From the NCBI RefSeq assembly GCF_027594785.1, contig NZ_CP075584.1:1674001-1738000 (forward strand): a stretch of 64,000 nucleotides of DNA, read 5' to 3'. The DNA is from Cryobacterium breve (GTDB lineage Bacteria; Actinomycetota; Actinomycetes; Actinomycetales; Microbacteriaceae). The notes below the pieces were generated by a model. It saw only the letters and a program-made list of their open reading frames with translations. It had not been told where the DNA came from and did no database searches. The translations under genes and the position numbers were made by a program. Below, piece after piece: positions 53,078 to 62,399 of the stretch. Within the stretch, counting starts at the first letter, position 1; each line of letters opens with the position of its first letter.

Positions 53078-53113
53078 GGGCCTGGACCCCTCCGTGAGGA
53101 GCAGTCCAGGCCC
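53078..53113 (-). terminator. Internal terminator between rpsK and rpoA
   Basis: GGGCCTGGAC pairs with GTCCAGGCCC across a 16-base loop that itself can pair (CTCC/GGAG). On the minus strand a strong run TTCTTTTTTTC follows within ~10 bases. It fits an intrinsic terminator inside the ribosomal operon, downstream of rpsK. Confidence 0.75.
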
Positions 53114-53169
53114 GGCGATCCGCGGCGGCCGGTGCCGTCACGAGGACGGACCCGGCCAGTGCGGGTGCT

Positions 53170-53568
53170 TTAGACGCGGCGACGCTTCGGCGGACGGCAA
53201 CCGTTGTGGGCCTGGGGCGTGACGTCGTTGATCGAGCCAACCTCGAGGCCGGCGGCCTGAAGGGAGCGGATCGCGGTTTCGCGGCCTGAGCCGGGTCCCT
53301 TGACGAACACGTCAACCTTCTTCATACCGTGCTCCTGCGCCTGGCGGGCGGCCGATTCGGCTGCCAGCTGTGCGGCGAACGGGGTCGACTTGCGTGAACC
53401 CTTGAAGCCAACTCCACCTGAGGACGCCCAGCTGATGACCGCACCGGTGGTGTCGGTGATCGAGACGATGGTGTTGTTGAACGTGCTCTTGATGTGGGCC
53501 TGGCCCACGGCGACGTTCTTCTTTTCTTTCTTGCGCGGCTTCCGTACGGCCGACTTGGGTGCTGCCAT
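53170..53568 (-). CDS. rpsK: 30S ribosomal protein S11
   Basis: A 132-aa S11. Core [44 protein letters not shown], ending [19 protein letters not shown]. It follows rpsM by 45 bp. In several bacteria rpsD comes next; here a terminator and then rpoA follow. Confidence 0.97.
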   Translation of the reverse strand: MAAPKSAVRKPRKKEKKNVAVGQAHIKSTFNNTIVSITDTTGAVISWASSGGVGFKGSRKSTPFAAQLAAESAARQAQEHGMKKVDVFVKGPGSGRETAIRSLQAAGLEVGSINDVTPQAHNGCRPPKRRRV

Positions 53569-53613
53569 GAATTTCTCCTGAATCCTAAAGGCGAAGACGG
53601 GCCAGGCCGAGGC

Positions 53614-53988
53614 CTAGCGCGCCTTCTTCTTGCCGGCTACGGTGCGCTTCGGGCCCTTGCGGGTGCGAGCGTTGGTCTTGGTGCGCTGGCCGCGGACGGG
53701 CAGGCCCTTGCGGTGGCGGATTCCCTCGTAGCTGCCGATCTCGACCTTGCGGCGGATGTCGGCGGCAACCTCACGGCGGAGGTCACCCTCAACCTTGAAG
53801 GTTCCTTCGATGTAGTCCCGGAGGGCGACGAGCTGGTCGTCGGTCAGGTCCTTGACTCGGATGTTTCCATCGATTTCAGTGTCGGCGAGGGTCTTGAGTG
53901 CCCTCGTGCGGCCAACACCAAAGATGTAAGTCAGTGCAACTTCCACGCGCTTATCGCGGGGAATATCAACGCCGGCTAGACGTGCCAT
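53614..53988 (-). CDS. rpsM: 30S ribosomal protein S13
   Basis: A 124-aa S13. It contains [30 protein letters not shown] and [33 protein letters not shown] three-way-junction structure lies in its leader. AGGAG precedes the ATG. Confidence 0.97.
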   Translation of the reverse strand: MARLAGVDIPRDKRVEVALTYIFGVGRTRALKTLADTEIDGNIRVKDLTDDQLVALRDYIEGTFKVEGDLRREVAADIRRKVEIGSYEGIRHRKGLPVRGQRTKTNARTRKGPKRTVAGKKKAR

Positions 53989-54020
53989 TATGGCTTCTCC
54001 TGTATATGAGTGGAGGTCTG

Positions 54021-54086
54021 TAGCAGTGCCCGTTCATCGGCCTCCAACCGATGGTGTCCCCCCTCGCGGGGTTCCTGGCACTGCTA
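54021..54086 (-). ncRNA. Candidate three-way-junction RNA element upstream of rpsM
   Basis: A perfect 10-bp outer stem TAGCAGTGCC/GGCACTGCTA closes two inner hairpins: CATCGG/CCGATG with a seven-base loop (54035-54053) and CCCC/GGGG with loop TCGC (54060-54071). In minus-strand RNA it sits between rpmJ and rpsM, 32 nt before the S13 start. No T run follows it. Such compact junctions in ribosomal operons usually bind a ribosomal protein for autoregulation. The element is seen directly; the role is inferred. Confidence 0.55.
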
Positions 54087-54148
54087 TTTTCTGTATTCAG
54101 TTGAATCGTTCACCAGGGTGAGCCTGTCGGATGACAAACTCACACCGG

Positions 54149-54262
54149 CTAACCCTGACGCTGCTTGTGACGCGGGTTCTCGCAGATGACCATCACGTTG
54201 CCGTTACGGCGGATGACCTTGCACTTGTCACAGATCTTTTTGACGCTGGGCTTGACCTTCAT
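54149..54262 (-). CDS. rpmJ: 50S ribosomal protein L36
   Basis: A 37-aa L36 with the zinc-ribbon Cys/His set: [19 protein letters not shown] and [10 protein letters not shown]. It is intact. It lies 67 bp after infA and 160 bp before rpsM. Confidence 0.95.
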   Translation of the reverse strand: MKVKPSVKKICDKCKVIRRNGNVMVICENPRHKQRQG

Positions 54263-54329
54263 GGTGTGTCCTTGTATTCGCTGTCTTCGTACCCGCGGAA
54301 TGCCGCGGGCCGTTACTTACAGCAACTTT

Positions 54330-54552
54330 TTACTTGTAGCGGTAGACGATCCGGCCGCGAGTCAGATCGTAAGGGCTCAGGCTCCACGATCACGCGGTCC
54401 TCAGGAAGGATGCGGATGTAGTGCTGACGCATCTTGCCCGAAATGTGGGCAAGAACTTTGTGGCCGTTCGTCAACTCAACGCGAAACATCGCATTGGGAA
54501 GAGCTTCGACTACTGCGCCCTCGATTTCGATGACACCGTCTTTTTTGGCCAT
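54330..54552 (-). CDS. infA: Translation initiation factor IF-1 (frameshifted)
   Basis: 73 aa, S1-fold factor. [27 protein letters not shown] and [28 protein letters not shown] are canonical. At 54378-54384 the coding strand reads GAGCCTG; as written the C-terminus is [15 protein letters not shown], whereas dropping one C gives [16 protein letters not shown] and TAA, the universal IF-1 ending. The correction here is unambiguous because IF-1 is so conserved. Confidence 0.95.
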
Positions 54553-54643
54553 AACTCACTATCACTAGGTATTGATTGCTGGTCGTGCGGGGATATGGTG
54601 CTCTAGACACGCCGCAGGCGACGGCATCAGACACCAAGGATTT

Positions 54644-54673
54644 ACTCTATGGTATGAAGTTGCCTTTTGGCAA
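54644..54673 (-). promoter_or_regulatory. Possible promoter for infA-rpmJ-rpsM-rpsK
   Basis: On the minus strand TTGCCA, 18 bases, then TAGAGT lies ~90 bp upstream of infA in the most A/T-rich gap (54553-54783) of the window. It resembles a housekeeping promoter; no direct evidence. The remainder of that gap shows no gene. Confidence 0.35.
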
Positions 54674-54783
54674 TTCTTCCCTATAATCCCTTGGCAATTG
54701 CTGCTGCCGCCGCCCGTTTCAGTGCGGAATTGTCCTGTTTTGTGCTTGTGGAGCCGATTGTGCTTTTTTCGGCCGCGGTCGAC

Positions 54784-55935
54784 CTAGAGCGTGCGCTGCA
54801 CGCCCGCGACGACGGTGACCACGTCCGAGAACAGCGGATGCGTCGCATCCAGCCCGCAGACCTCCGTCACGAAGGCCTCCGCGTCGAGGCCGCGGAGCTT
54901 CGACTGCAGTTCGACGCTTTGCTCGTCATCGGCCACGTCGAAGCGGAGGGCTGCGCCGACCGCCTCGAGCAGTGCCGTCGGGCGGGTGCCGCGTTCGGCG
55001 ATCTCCGCGGCGGGGCCGATGAACCGCTCGTGCCTGCTGAGCTTGCGGAGCGGCTGGCGTCCGACGCGCTGCACGGTGTCGGGAAGGGCCGGGTTCTTGA
55101 ACCGAACCAGGATCTTCTCGCGATAGGCGCGCTGGGCATCCACGTCAAGGCCGTGCTTGGCCACCAGGAGGGCACTGGTCTCCTCCAGGACGCGCCGGGC
55201 GCCGTCAAGCACCTCGGGCACCAGAAGGGCATCCGAGATCTTCGTAACGCCGGCAACGGAGCCGAGGTAGGCGACCGTGGCATGGCCCGTGTTGACCGTG
55301 AACAGCTTGCGCTCGATGTAGGGCGCGAGGTTGTCGACGAAGGTCGCGCCAGGGATCACGGGCACGGCGCCGTTGAAGGCGCCGCGCTCGATGACCCACT
55401 CGTAGAAGGCCTCGACGGTGACGTCGATGCCGCTGCCCTCCGCCTGCCCGGGAACGATCCGGTCGACGGCTGTATTGGCGAAGGCGACGCGCGCAGCGAT
55501 GGCCGCACGATCCCCCTCAGCCACGTGGAGCCAGACCTGTTCCGCGAGCACGTCCGTCGCGTTGATCGCGTTCTCGCACGCCATCACGGCGAGCGGGGGC
55601 AGCGATGCGTCGCGGGCCGCGAGCCCGGCGGCAATGACCGGGGCCACGAAGCGCAGCACGGTCGGGCCGACGGCGGTCGTGACGATGTCGGCGGTCGCGA
55701 TTTCCTGGATCAGTGCGGCCTCGTCGGTCGCGCTGTTGATGGCGCGGAAGTTGTCGACCACGCGAGTGGTCGACTCCTCCCCCGCCTCGTGCACCGAGTA
55801 GCTCGTCGCGGCCTTGAGGGCGTCGATCAGGGAAGCATTCACATCGGCGAAGACCACCTCGTATCCGGCGTCGTGAAGCAGGAGGCCGACGAAACCGCGA
55901 CCGATATTGCCTGCACCGAAGTGAATTGCTTTCAT
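54784..55935 (-). CDS. mtlD: Mannitol-1-phosphate 5-dehydrogenase
   Basis: A 383-aa NAD-dependent enzyme turning mannitol-1-phosphate into fructose-6-phosphate. N-terminal Rossmann motif [31 protein letters not shown], and the mannitol dehydrogenase motif [15 protein letters not shown]. The ATG overlaps the mtlF stop (ATGA). It is the last gene of mtlA-mtlF-mtlD. Confidence 0.95.
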   Translation of the reverse strand: MKAIHFGAGNIGRGFVGLLLHDAGYEVVFADVNASLIDALKAATSYSVHEAGEESTTRVVDNFRAINSATDEAALIQEIATADIVTTAVGPTVLRFVAPVIAAGLAARDASLPPLAVMACENAINATDVLAEQVWLHVAEGDRAAIAARVAFANTAVDRIVPGQAEGSGIDVTVEAFYEWVIERGAFNGAVPVIPGATFVDNLAPYIERKLFTVNTGHATVAYLGSVAGVTKISDALLVPEVLDGARRVLEETSALLVAKHGLDVDAQRAYREKILVRFKNPALPDTVQRVGRQPLRKLSRHERFIGPAAEIAERGTRPTALLEAVGAALRFDVADDEQSVELQSKLRGLDAEAFVTEVCGLDATHPLFSDVVTVVAGVQRTL

Positions 55936-56372
55936 TCTGCGTTGACCTCCTCGAGGAGAGCGTAAATCTCTCCTGCATTTCCTGCATCGATCAGTTTCTG
56001 TACTTCGTCCTCGTCCGAGAAGACGATGGCGATCTTCGAGAGGATCGCGAGGTGCTCGTTGTTGAGCCCCGCGATCCCGACCGCGAACCGGACCGGGTTG
56101 CCGTCCCAGTCGATGGGCGTGTCATAGCGAACGAGGGAGAGCGCCGAATGAAGGATCGACTCCTTCGCCTCGTTCGTGCCGTGCGGGATGGCGAGGAAGT
56201 TGCCCATATAGGTCGACACGCTCGCCTCCCTGTCGAACATCGAATCGACGTACGCCTGGGTCACTGCACCCGCGGCGACCAGCAGGGCGCCGGCCTCCTT
56301 GATGGCGTCGTTCTTCGTGGTGGCCGTTCCCGCGGACACCACGTTGCCGGGCTCGAGGATCTGATCGGTCAC
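55932..56372 (-). CDS. mtlF: PTS mannitol-type EIIA component
   Basis: A 146-aa fructose/mannitol-type IIA. The phospho-His motif is [15 protein letters not shown]; the C-terminus has [22 protein letters not shown]. It receives phosphate from HPr and passes it to MtlA-IIB. Overlaps at both ends (ATGA with mtlA and with mtlD) show coupled translation. Confidence 0.95.
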   Translation of the reverse strand: MTDQILEPGNVVSAGTATTKNDAIKEAGALLVAAGAVTQAYVDSMFDREASVSTYMGNFLAIPHGTNEAKESILHSALSLVRYDTPIDWDGNPVRFAVGIAGLNNEHLAILSKIAIVFSDEDEVQKLIDAGNAGEIYALLEEVNAE

Positions 56373-57859
56373 AGTGTGGCCTCTGAGTCCGCCTTGCTCT
56401 GGAGCAATTCGACGACCTCGTCGTACTTCGGGCTGTTCATGAAGTTCGACACCGAAACGTGCACGGATGCCGGCGACTTCTGCTGGGCCCTCGCGGTGAG
56501 GTCCTGGTGGGTGATGACCAGGTCGGCGGTGCCGTCGAGGTTCGCGATGGCCTGGTTGGTCACCGTGATGCCGTCGATGCCTGCCTTCTTGATCTTGTTG
56601 CGCAGGACGGAGGCGCCCATGGCGCTCGATCCCATGCCGGCGTCGCAGGCGAAGACGATGTTCTTCAGCTGGTGGCCTGCGGCGGCCGCGGTGGCGGCAT
56701 CCGTGGTGCCCGCGGCGGCGAGGTTGCCCAGGACGCTGGAGGACTTGCCCTTCAGGGCCTCGGTCTTGGCGACGGCCTCGGTGAGGTCGTTGTCGAGGCC
56801 GGCGGCGATGTCGCGCTTGCGGCTGGCACGGAGGATCACGGAGGCGATCAGGAACGACACGGCTGCAGAGCCGATGACCGAGAGGACGACGCCGACGTAG
56901 CTGTCCGGTGCGGTCTGGAGGAGCACGGCGAAGATGCTGCCGGGCGAGGCGGGGGCGCGGAGTCCGGTGTGGAACGCGACGTTGATCGCAACACCGGTCA
57001 TGCCGCCGCCGATGGTGGCGAGGATGAGGATCGGCTTCATCAGGACGTAGGGGAAGTAGATCTCGTGGATACCACCGAGGAACTGGATGATGATCGCGCC
57101 GGGTGCACTGGCCCTGGCCAGTCCGACTCCGAAGAACGAGAACGCGAGGAGCAGGCCGAGGCCGGGGCCGGGGTTCGCCTCGATCAGGAAGAGCAGCGAC
57201 TTGCCGGATTCAGCAACCTGCTGCACGCCGATCGGGGTGAACACGCCGTGGTTGATGGCGTTGTTCAGGAACAGCACCTTGCCGGGCTCGACGAGGATGC
57301 TCGCGAGCGGCAGCAGGTTGTTGGCGACGAGCCAGTTGACGCCGCCTTCCAGCATGGTGCTGAAGCCGGTCACGACCGGGGCGATTCCGAAGAACGCGCC
57401 CAGGGCGAGGATGGCGCCGAGGATACCCGAGGAGAAGTTGTCCACGAGCATCTCGAAGCCGGGGCGGATCTTGCCCGCCCACAGGCTGTCGAGCTTCTTG
57501 AGCAGCCATGCGGAGAGCGGGCCGACGATCATCGCACCGATGAACATCGGGATCGCGCTTCCGACGATGACACCCATGGTGGCGATCGACGCGATGACGC
57601 CGCCGCGGACGCCGTAGACCATGCGGCCACCGGTGTTGGCGATCAGGAGCGGGAGCAGGTACAAGATCATCGGGTCGACCATCTTGGCGACGGTCTCGTT
57701 CGGGGTCCAGCCGGTCGGGATGAAGAACGCGGTGATGAGGCCCCACGCGATAAACGCCGCGATGTTGGGCATGATCATGCCGCTGAGGAAGGTGCCGAAG
57801 CGCTGCACGTGGACGCGCGCTCCGCCTCCGCTCTTCGTGTCAGTTGACGTCGTCGTCAT
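56369..57859 (-). CDS. mtlA: PTS mannitol transporter subunit EIICB
   Basis: A 496-aa membrane permease and IIB domain. IIC part (~residues 1-345): FGTFLSGMIMPNIAAFIAWGLITAFF and GGIHEIYFPYVLMKP, the GGIHEIYFPYV being the substrate-binding motif of mannitol IIC. IIB domain (~400-496) with phospho-Cys in FACDAGMGSSAMGAS. Start ATG 57859 is preceded by GAAAGG. Like many Gram-positives, EIIA is separate (MtlF). Confidence 0.95.
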   Translation of the reverse strand: MTTTSTDTKSGGGARVHVQRFGTFLSGMIMPNIAAFIAWGLITAFFIPTGWTPNETVAKMVDPMILYLLPLLIANTGGRMVYGVRGGVIASIATMGVIVGSAIPMFIGAMIVGPLSAWLLKKLDSLWAGKIRPGFEMLVDNFSSGILGAILALGAFFGIAPVVTGFSTMLEGGVNWLVANNLLPLASILVEPGKVLFLNNAINHGVFTPIGVQQVAESGKSLLFLIEANPGPGLGLLLAFSFFGVGLARASAPGAIIIQFLGGIHEIYFPYVLMKPILILATIGGGMTGVAINVAFHTGLRAPASPGSIFAVLLQTAPDSYVGVVLSVIGSAAVSFLIASVILRASRKRDIAAGLDNDLTEAVAKTEALKGKSSSVLGNLAAAGTTDAATAAAAGHQLKNIVFACDAGMGSSAMGASVLRNKIKKAGIDGITVTNQAIANLDGTADLVITHQDLTARAQQKSPASVHVSVSNFMNSPKYDEVVELLQSKADSEATL

Positions 57860-57939
57860 TTCTCTGCCTTTCGTTGTGTGTTCGGGTTGTGATTGCGGGT
57901 GTTGTGATTGCGGGTGAGCTGTGAAACGACTCGCACGGA

Positions 57940-59640
57940 CTAGTCCGTGGGAGAGAAGGTGGCGGCCAGGTTCGTCGCCGCAGCGCGAGCGGATGCCGCG
58001 CCGTCTGCCGCGAGGGCGACCTCGGCGAGCTGCCGGGCCTCCTCCGCGCTGAACCGGGCGAGTTCCGCCCGGACGTCTGAGAGTGCCGCAGAGGACATGG
58101 ACAGGCTGGTGGCCCCCAGTCCGACGAGCACGACGGCGAGCAGGGGATCCGCCGCCGCCTCTCCGCACACCCCGACCGGTTTGCCGAGGTTACGGCCTGC
58201 TGCGCCGACCTCAGCAATCAGTCGCAGGACCGCGGGGTGCCACGGGTTCTGGTAGCCCGCGACCGAACCGAGGAGACGGTCGGCGGCGAGGGTGTACTGG
58301 GTGAGGTCGTTGGTGCCGATCGAGGCGAAGTCCGCGTGCTGCAGGATGCGGTCGGCCAGGAGGGCGGCGGAGGGGATCTCGACCATGACGCCGGCGGTCT
58401 TGAGCCCGAGCTTGTGGGCGAGCTCCACGAAGTAGGTGGTCTCCTCGACTGTTGCGACCATGGGAGCCATCACCCAGACGTCGGCGTCGGTCGCGGCATC
58501 CGCTTCGGCGAGCGCGGTCAGCTGTTCGCGGAGGATGTCTTCGGAGGCGCGCAGGGCGCGGAGGCCGCGGAGGCCGAGTGCGGGGTTCTCCTCGTCGGCG
58601 TCGTTGAGGAACGCGAGCGGCTTGTCGCTTCCGGCGTCGAGGGCACGCACGACGACCTTCTTGCCGGGGAACGCGTGCAGCAGGCGTGCGTACTGTTCGG
58701 CCTGCTCGAGGATCGTCGGCGCGTTGTGGGAATGGAGGAAAAGGAATTCGGTGCGGAACAGGCCGACACCTTCTGCGCCGAGGGCGACGGCCTGGGCTGC
58801 GCCGTCTGCGGAGCCGAGGTTCGCGAGCAGCGGGACCGGGGTGCCGTCGCGGAGCCGGCCCGGGCCGGTCGGGGCCTGGGCGCGGAGGGCACGGGCGCGG
58901 ATGCGGGCTTCGGCCGATTCGACCTCTGCCTCGGTCGGGGAGACGGTCACGGTGCCTGCGGCGGCATCCACGATCACGAGGGTGCCGTCGGCGAGGTCGG
59001 TCGCCCCGGTGGCGCCGACGATCGCGACGATCGCCTTGTCGCGGGCGAGGATCGCGGTGTGGGAGGTGGGGCCGCCGTCACTCGTGACGAGACCGAGAAC
59101 GCGGGTGAGGTCGAGAAGCGCGGTGTCGGCGGGCGCGAGGTCGTGGGCGACGAGGATGAACGGTTCTTCCTGCTCCGGCACGCCGGGGGCTGCCCGGCCG
59201 CCCAGCTGGGCGATGACCCGCTGGGACACGTCGTCGAGGTCGGCTGCGCGTTCGGCGAGGTACCCGCCGAGAGCGGTGAGCTGGTCGCGGAACGTGGCGA
59301 AGGCCTCGAATACGGCGCGCTCCGCGGTCTTGCCGGTCGCGAGCCGTTCGGTAAGGTCGTCGACGAGGGTGGGGTCCTCCGCCATCATGGCCTGGGCTTC
59401 GAGGACTTCCTGGGCCGCTCCGCCTGCGCGTTCGGCGCGGGCCTCGAGGTCGACGGCGACGAAACGCTGGGCGGATGCGGCGCGGGCGCCTTCGTCCTCC
59501 GGGGTGAGTGCGCTGGGGGTGTCCGTGGGTTCGGGGAGCGGTTCGGGCATCCGCAGCACCCGGCCGATGGCGACGCCCTGGCCGATGCCGGTGCCGGTCA
59601 GGTCGGTGCCTGCCGCGGCGGATGCGCTCACGATGCTCAT
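57940..59640 (-). CDS. ptsI: PTS enzyme I (phosphoenolpyruvate-protein phosphotransferase)
   Basis: A 566-aa general PTS enzyme. The active His is in SDGGPTSHTAILARDK; the PEP-binding domain has GVGLFRTEFLFL and IGTNDLTQYTLAADR, and the Cys GVCGEAAADP. It transfers phosphate from PEP to HPr. The start overlaps the ptsH stop. It is 80 bp from mtlA. Confidence 0.95.
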   Translation of the reverse strand: MSIVSASAAAGTDLTGTGIGQGVAIGRVLRMPEPLPEPTDTPSALTPEDEGARAASAQRFVAVDLEARAERAGGAAQEVLEAQAMMAEDPTLVDDLTERLATGKTAERAVFEAFATFRDQLTALGGYLAERAADLDDVSQRVIAQLGGRAAPGVPEQEEPFILVAHDLAPADTALLDLTRVLGLVTSDGGPTSHTAILARDKAIVAIVGATGATDLADGTLVIVDAAAGTVTVSPTEAEVESAEARIRARALRAQAPTGPGRLRDGTPVPLLANLGSADGAAQAVALGAEGVGLFRTEFLFLHSHNAPTILEQAEQYARLLHAFPGKKVVVRALDAGSDKPLAFLNDADEENPALGLRGLRALRASEDILREQLTALAEADAATDADVWVMAPMVATVEETTYFVELAHKLGLKTAGVMVEIPSAALLADRILQHADFASIGTNDLTQYTLAADRLLGSVAGYQNPWHPAVLRLIAEVGAAGRNLGKPVGVCGEAAADPLLAVVLVGLGATSLSMSSAALSDVRAELARFSAEEARQLAEVALAADGAASARAAATNLAATFSPTD

Positions 59641-59945
59641 ACCGCGACCGGCGTCGCGGAAGTCGCGGTGTCCGCGACCGGCAGGTCGTGGTCTGCGGCG
59701 AGGAGGGCGACGAGGGTGTCGAGGGCCGCACCGGCGCTGTCGTCGCTGGTGGCGAGGGTGACCTCGTCGCCGTTGCCGAGGCCGAGGGAGATGACGGCGA
59801 GGATGCTGGCGGCGTTGACGGGCTTGCCGCCGGCCTTAGCGAGGGTGACCTTGACGCCGGAGTCGGCTGCTGCCTTCGTGAAGAATTTCGCGGGGCGGGC
59901 GTGCAGGCCGTTCGCCGAGCCGATTCGAACGATGCGTTCAATCAT
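59637..59945 (-). CDS. ptsH: PTS phosphocarrier protein HPr
   Basis: A 102-aa HPr with the active-site His in ANGLHARPAKFFTKAA. The residue environment around position 46 (KPVNAASILAVISLGLG) matches the serine site region of Gram-positive HPr. The tail is ~14 residues longer than usual. It overlaps ptsI by ATGA. Confidence 0.95.
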   Translation of the reverse strand: MIERIVRIGSANGLHARPAKFFTKAAADSGVKVTLAKAGGKPVNAASILAVISLGLGNGDEVTLATSDDSAGAALDTLVALLAADHDLPVADTATSATPVAV

Positions 59946-59987
59946 CGGTGGGGTTCCTTCCGGTGGAGTGTGACGTGCTGTACTGGG

Positions 59988-60290
59988 TCATGCCGCGGCT
60001 GCGAGAGCCGCGTCGAGTGCTTCGGATCCGTCTCGGGCAGTGAAGATGGTGTCGGCCAGGAGTGCGCAGCCCACACCGTGCTCGGCCGCCAGCGCCCGGA
60101 TCTCGGGGAAGCGTGCGGCCAGGTGCGGACCGACGAGCAGGGCGTCGATGCCCGCGAGGGCATCGGGTAGTTCTGTTTCGCTGGCCGCGGCGACCGTGGC
60201 GGCGAGGCCGCGTTCGGAAATGGTCCGGCGCATCCGCAGTGCGACGAAGGTGCTGGACGCGCCCGCACCACAGATCACAAGAATCCTCAT
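59988..60290 (-). CDS. Small PTS EIIB-like protein (lactose/cellobiose type), copy 1
   Basis: A 100-aa protein beginning MRILVICGAGASSTFVALRMRR; the Cys-Gly-Ala-Gly-Ala-Ser-Ser loop matches the phospho-Cys loop of lactose/cellobiose IIB. The rest (EIRALAAEHGVGCALLAD) fits the IIB fold. No IIC partner is adjacent. It lies 42 bp upstream of ptsH and is divergent from the MtlR-like regulator. A paralogue is on the regulator's other side at 62400. Confidence 0.75.
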   Translation of the reverse strand: MRILVICGAGASSTFVALRMRRTISERGLAATVAAASETELPDALAGIDALLVGPHLAARFPEIRALAAEHGVGCALLADTIFTARDGSEALDAALAAAA

Positions 60291-60469
60291 TGACTCAGCC
60301 TTTCGGTGTTTCGACTGTTTCAGTTTCGTCCGGTAGCCCGGCCCCGGCCAGTAGAGCTGTTTCCGCACCCCCGGAAATACGGCGCGGGAATACTGCGTGG
60401 AGACGAGGGAGGGAATACCGGAGGGGTGCAGCATGATTGACTAGCTAAGACAATGTGGAGTTTTGTGCG

Positions 60470-62380
60470 ATGAGCGACAAACAAACGCGGATGCTGGAGT
60501 ATCTGTCGCAGACGCCGGTCTGGGTGACCGCCGGCGAACTCGCCGACCACCTCGGTGTCACGCCGCGGACCGTGCGCAGTTACGTCACGAGCGTGAAGGC
60601 GGCGGCGCATCCGCTCGACGTGATCGAATCGGGGACGGCCGGGTACCGGCTGGACCTCGAGGCGTACGCGGTGTTCCGGTCGAGCCACAAGGCCGCCGAG
60701 CCGGAGACCAGGCAGAACCGGCTCTATGCCCTGGTCAGGCGCCTCACCGAGTCCGACAACGGCCTCGACGTGTACACCCTCGCGGCGGAGTTGTTCGTGA
60801 GCGATTCCACGATCGAAGCCGATCTGGCCCGGGTGCGGTCGCTGCTCCCGGAGACCGGACTCACTCTCGGGCGGCGCGGAAGCGTCGTCACCCTGGCCGG
60901 TTCGGAGACCGATCGGCGTCGGCTGCTCAGCCGGATGTTCCGCGAGGAGACCGATCGAGGGATGCTCAACCTCGAGACCATCCAGCGCGAGTTCGCGTCG
61001 AAGAGCCTCAGCGCCTTCAAGACCGATCTGATCGCCATGCTCGACGCCCAGGGCTACTTCGTGAACGAGTACGGCACCAACGACGTGCTGCTGCACGTGG
61101 CGATCGCGGTCGACCGCGTCACGAAGCGCGCGGCCCCGCTGCCCGCGGAGCCGCAGGCCACTCCCCCGGACGAGATGACCCGGGCGCTCTCCGTCTTGAT
61201 CAAACGGCATTTCGACGTCGAGCTCGCGATCGGGGACCTCGACTACATCGGTCTCCTCCTCACGACCCGGGTGATCACACCGGGCCACGACCAGCCGGCC
61301 AAGAAGCTGATCGAGAATTTCGTGCGCCCGGAGGACCTCGACACGGTGCGTCAGATCGTGACGCGCGCGAGCGAGGAGTTCCTCGTCGACCTCACCGAGG
61401 AGACGTTCATCGTGCGGCTCACCCTGCACGTGCGGAACCTGATCAACCGCGCCCAGGACCGGTCGTTCGCGCACAACCCCCTGACCCGGTCGATCAAGAC
61501 GAGCTACCCGATGATCTACGAGCTCGCGGTGTACATCGCGAGCCAGCTGCAGCGCCAGGAGCGGATCGTGATCAACGACGACGAGATCGCGTACATCGCG
61601 ATGCACGTCGGCGCGCACCTGCAGCAGCAGTCCCGCCGCGTGGACCTCGTCAGCTGTGCGATCGTCTGCCCGAACTACTACGACATGCACGTCCTGCTCC
61701 GGGAGCGCATCGAACGGGTCCTCGGCGACGAGCTCGAGGTCGTCTCCGTCGTCACGCGCAGCGACGTGGACTGGAGCGGCCTCGAGGCCGACCTCGTGCT
61801 CACGACGATCGACCCCGGCCTCCTCGGCGACGGGATCATCGTCATCCAGCCCTTCCTGACCGAAACCGACATCGAGCGGATCCGGAAGGCCGCGAGCCGG
61901 GTGCGCAGGCTGCGCAGGCGGGCGCACCTCAAGGACGACCTGCTCCAGTTCTTCGACGCCTCGCTGTTCTCACACAACTTCTACGCGAGCGACGAGGACG
62001 CCATGATCCGCGCGCTCGGCGAACGGATGGCCGCGCAGGGAATCATCGAACCGGAGTACATCGACGGTGCGATCGAGCGCGAGCTGATGAGTTCGACGGC
62101 GTTCACCGACAACCTCGCCGTGCCGCATTCGATGTCGATGACCGCGAACAGGACGTCGATCGCGATCGTGATCAACGACACCCCGATGGACTGGGGCGAG
62201 GCGCGGGTCAACGTCGTCGCGCTCGTGGCATTCAGCGCCGCGGGACGCAAGAGCTTCCAGGACGTCTTCGACCAGTTCGTCGAGGTCTTCTCCGACCGCA
62301 ACGACGTGCAACGGCTCGTCCGGAGGTCTGTCGACTTCGCATCCTTCATCGACGAGCTCGTGCACCTGATGGACCAGTAG
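60470..62380 (+). CDS. BglG/MtlR-family PTS-regulated transcriptional activator
   Basis: A 636-aa intact regulator: N-terminal HTH (MLEYLSQTPVWVTAGELADHLGVTPRTVRSYV), second HTH-like region (VYTLAAELFVSDSTIEADL), two PRD domains (~residues 195-410; DDEIAYIAMHVGAHLQQQSRR is typical), IIB-like domain and C-terminal IIA-like domain (TDNLAVPHSMSM His). MtlR-type proteins activate mannitol operons and are switched by EIIA/EIIB/HPr phosphorylation. ATG 60470 follows GGAG. It sits between the two IIB-like genes. Confidence 0.88.
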   Translation: MSDKQTRMLEYLSQTPVWVTAGELADHLGVTPRTVRSYVTSVKAAAHPLDVIESGTAGYRLDLEAYAVFRSSHKAAEPETRQNRLYALVRRLTESDNGLDVYTLAAELFVSDSTIEADLARVRSLLPETGLTLGRRGSVVTLAGSETDRRRLLSRMFREETDRGMLNLETIQREFASKSLSAFKTDLIAMLDAQGYFVNEYGTNDVLLHVAIAVDRVTKRAAPLPAEPQATPPDEMTRALSVLIKRHFDVELAIGDLDYIGLLLTTRVITPGHDQPAKKLIENFVRPEDLDTVRQIVTRASEEFLVDLTEETFIVRLTLHVRNLINRAQDRSFAHNPLTRSIKTSYPMIYELAVYIASQLQRQERIVINDDEIAYIAMHVGAHLQQQSRRVDLVSCAIVCPNYYDMHVLLRERIERVLGDELEVVSVVTRSDVDWSGLEADLVLTTIDPGLLGDGIIVIQPFLTETDIERIRKAASRVRRLRRRAHLKDDLLQFFDASLFSHNFYASDEDAMIRALGERMAAQGIIEPEYIDGAIERELMSSTAFTDNLAVPHSMSMTANRTSIAIVINDTPMDWGEARVNVVALVAFSAAGRKSFQDVFDQFVEVFSDRNDVQRLVRRSVDFASFIDELVHLMDQ

Positions 62381-62399
62381 CCCTCGCCGGCACCGGGAG

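Noticed and set aside
54553..54783. Foreign or mobile DNA in the A/T-richer gap before infA
   Set aside because: It is only 231 bp, has no open frame or terminal repeats, and its base composition fits a strong promoter and leader of a ribosomal operon.
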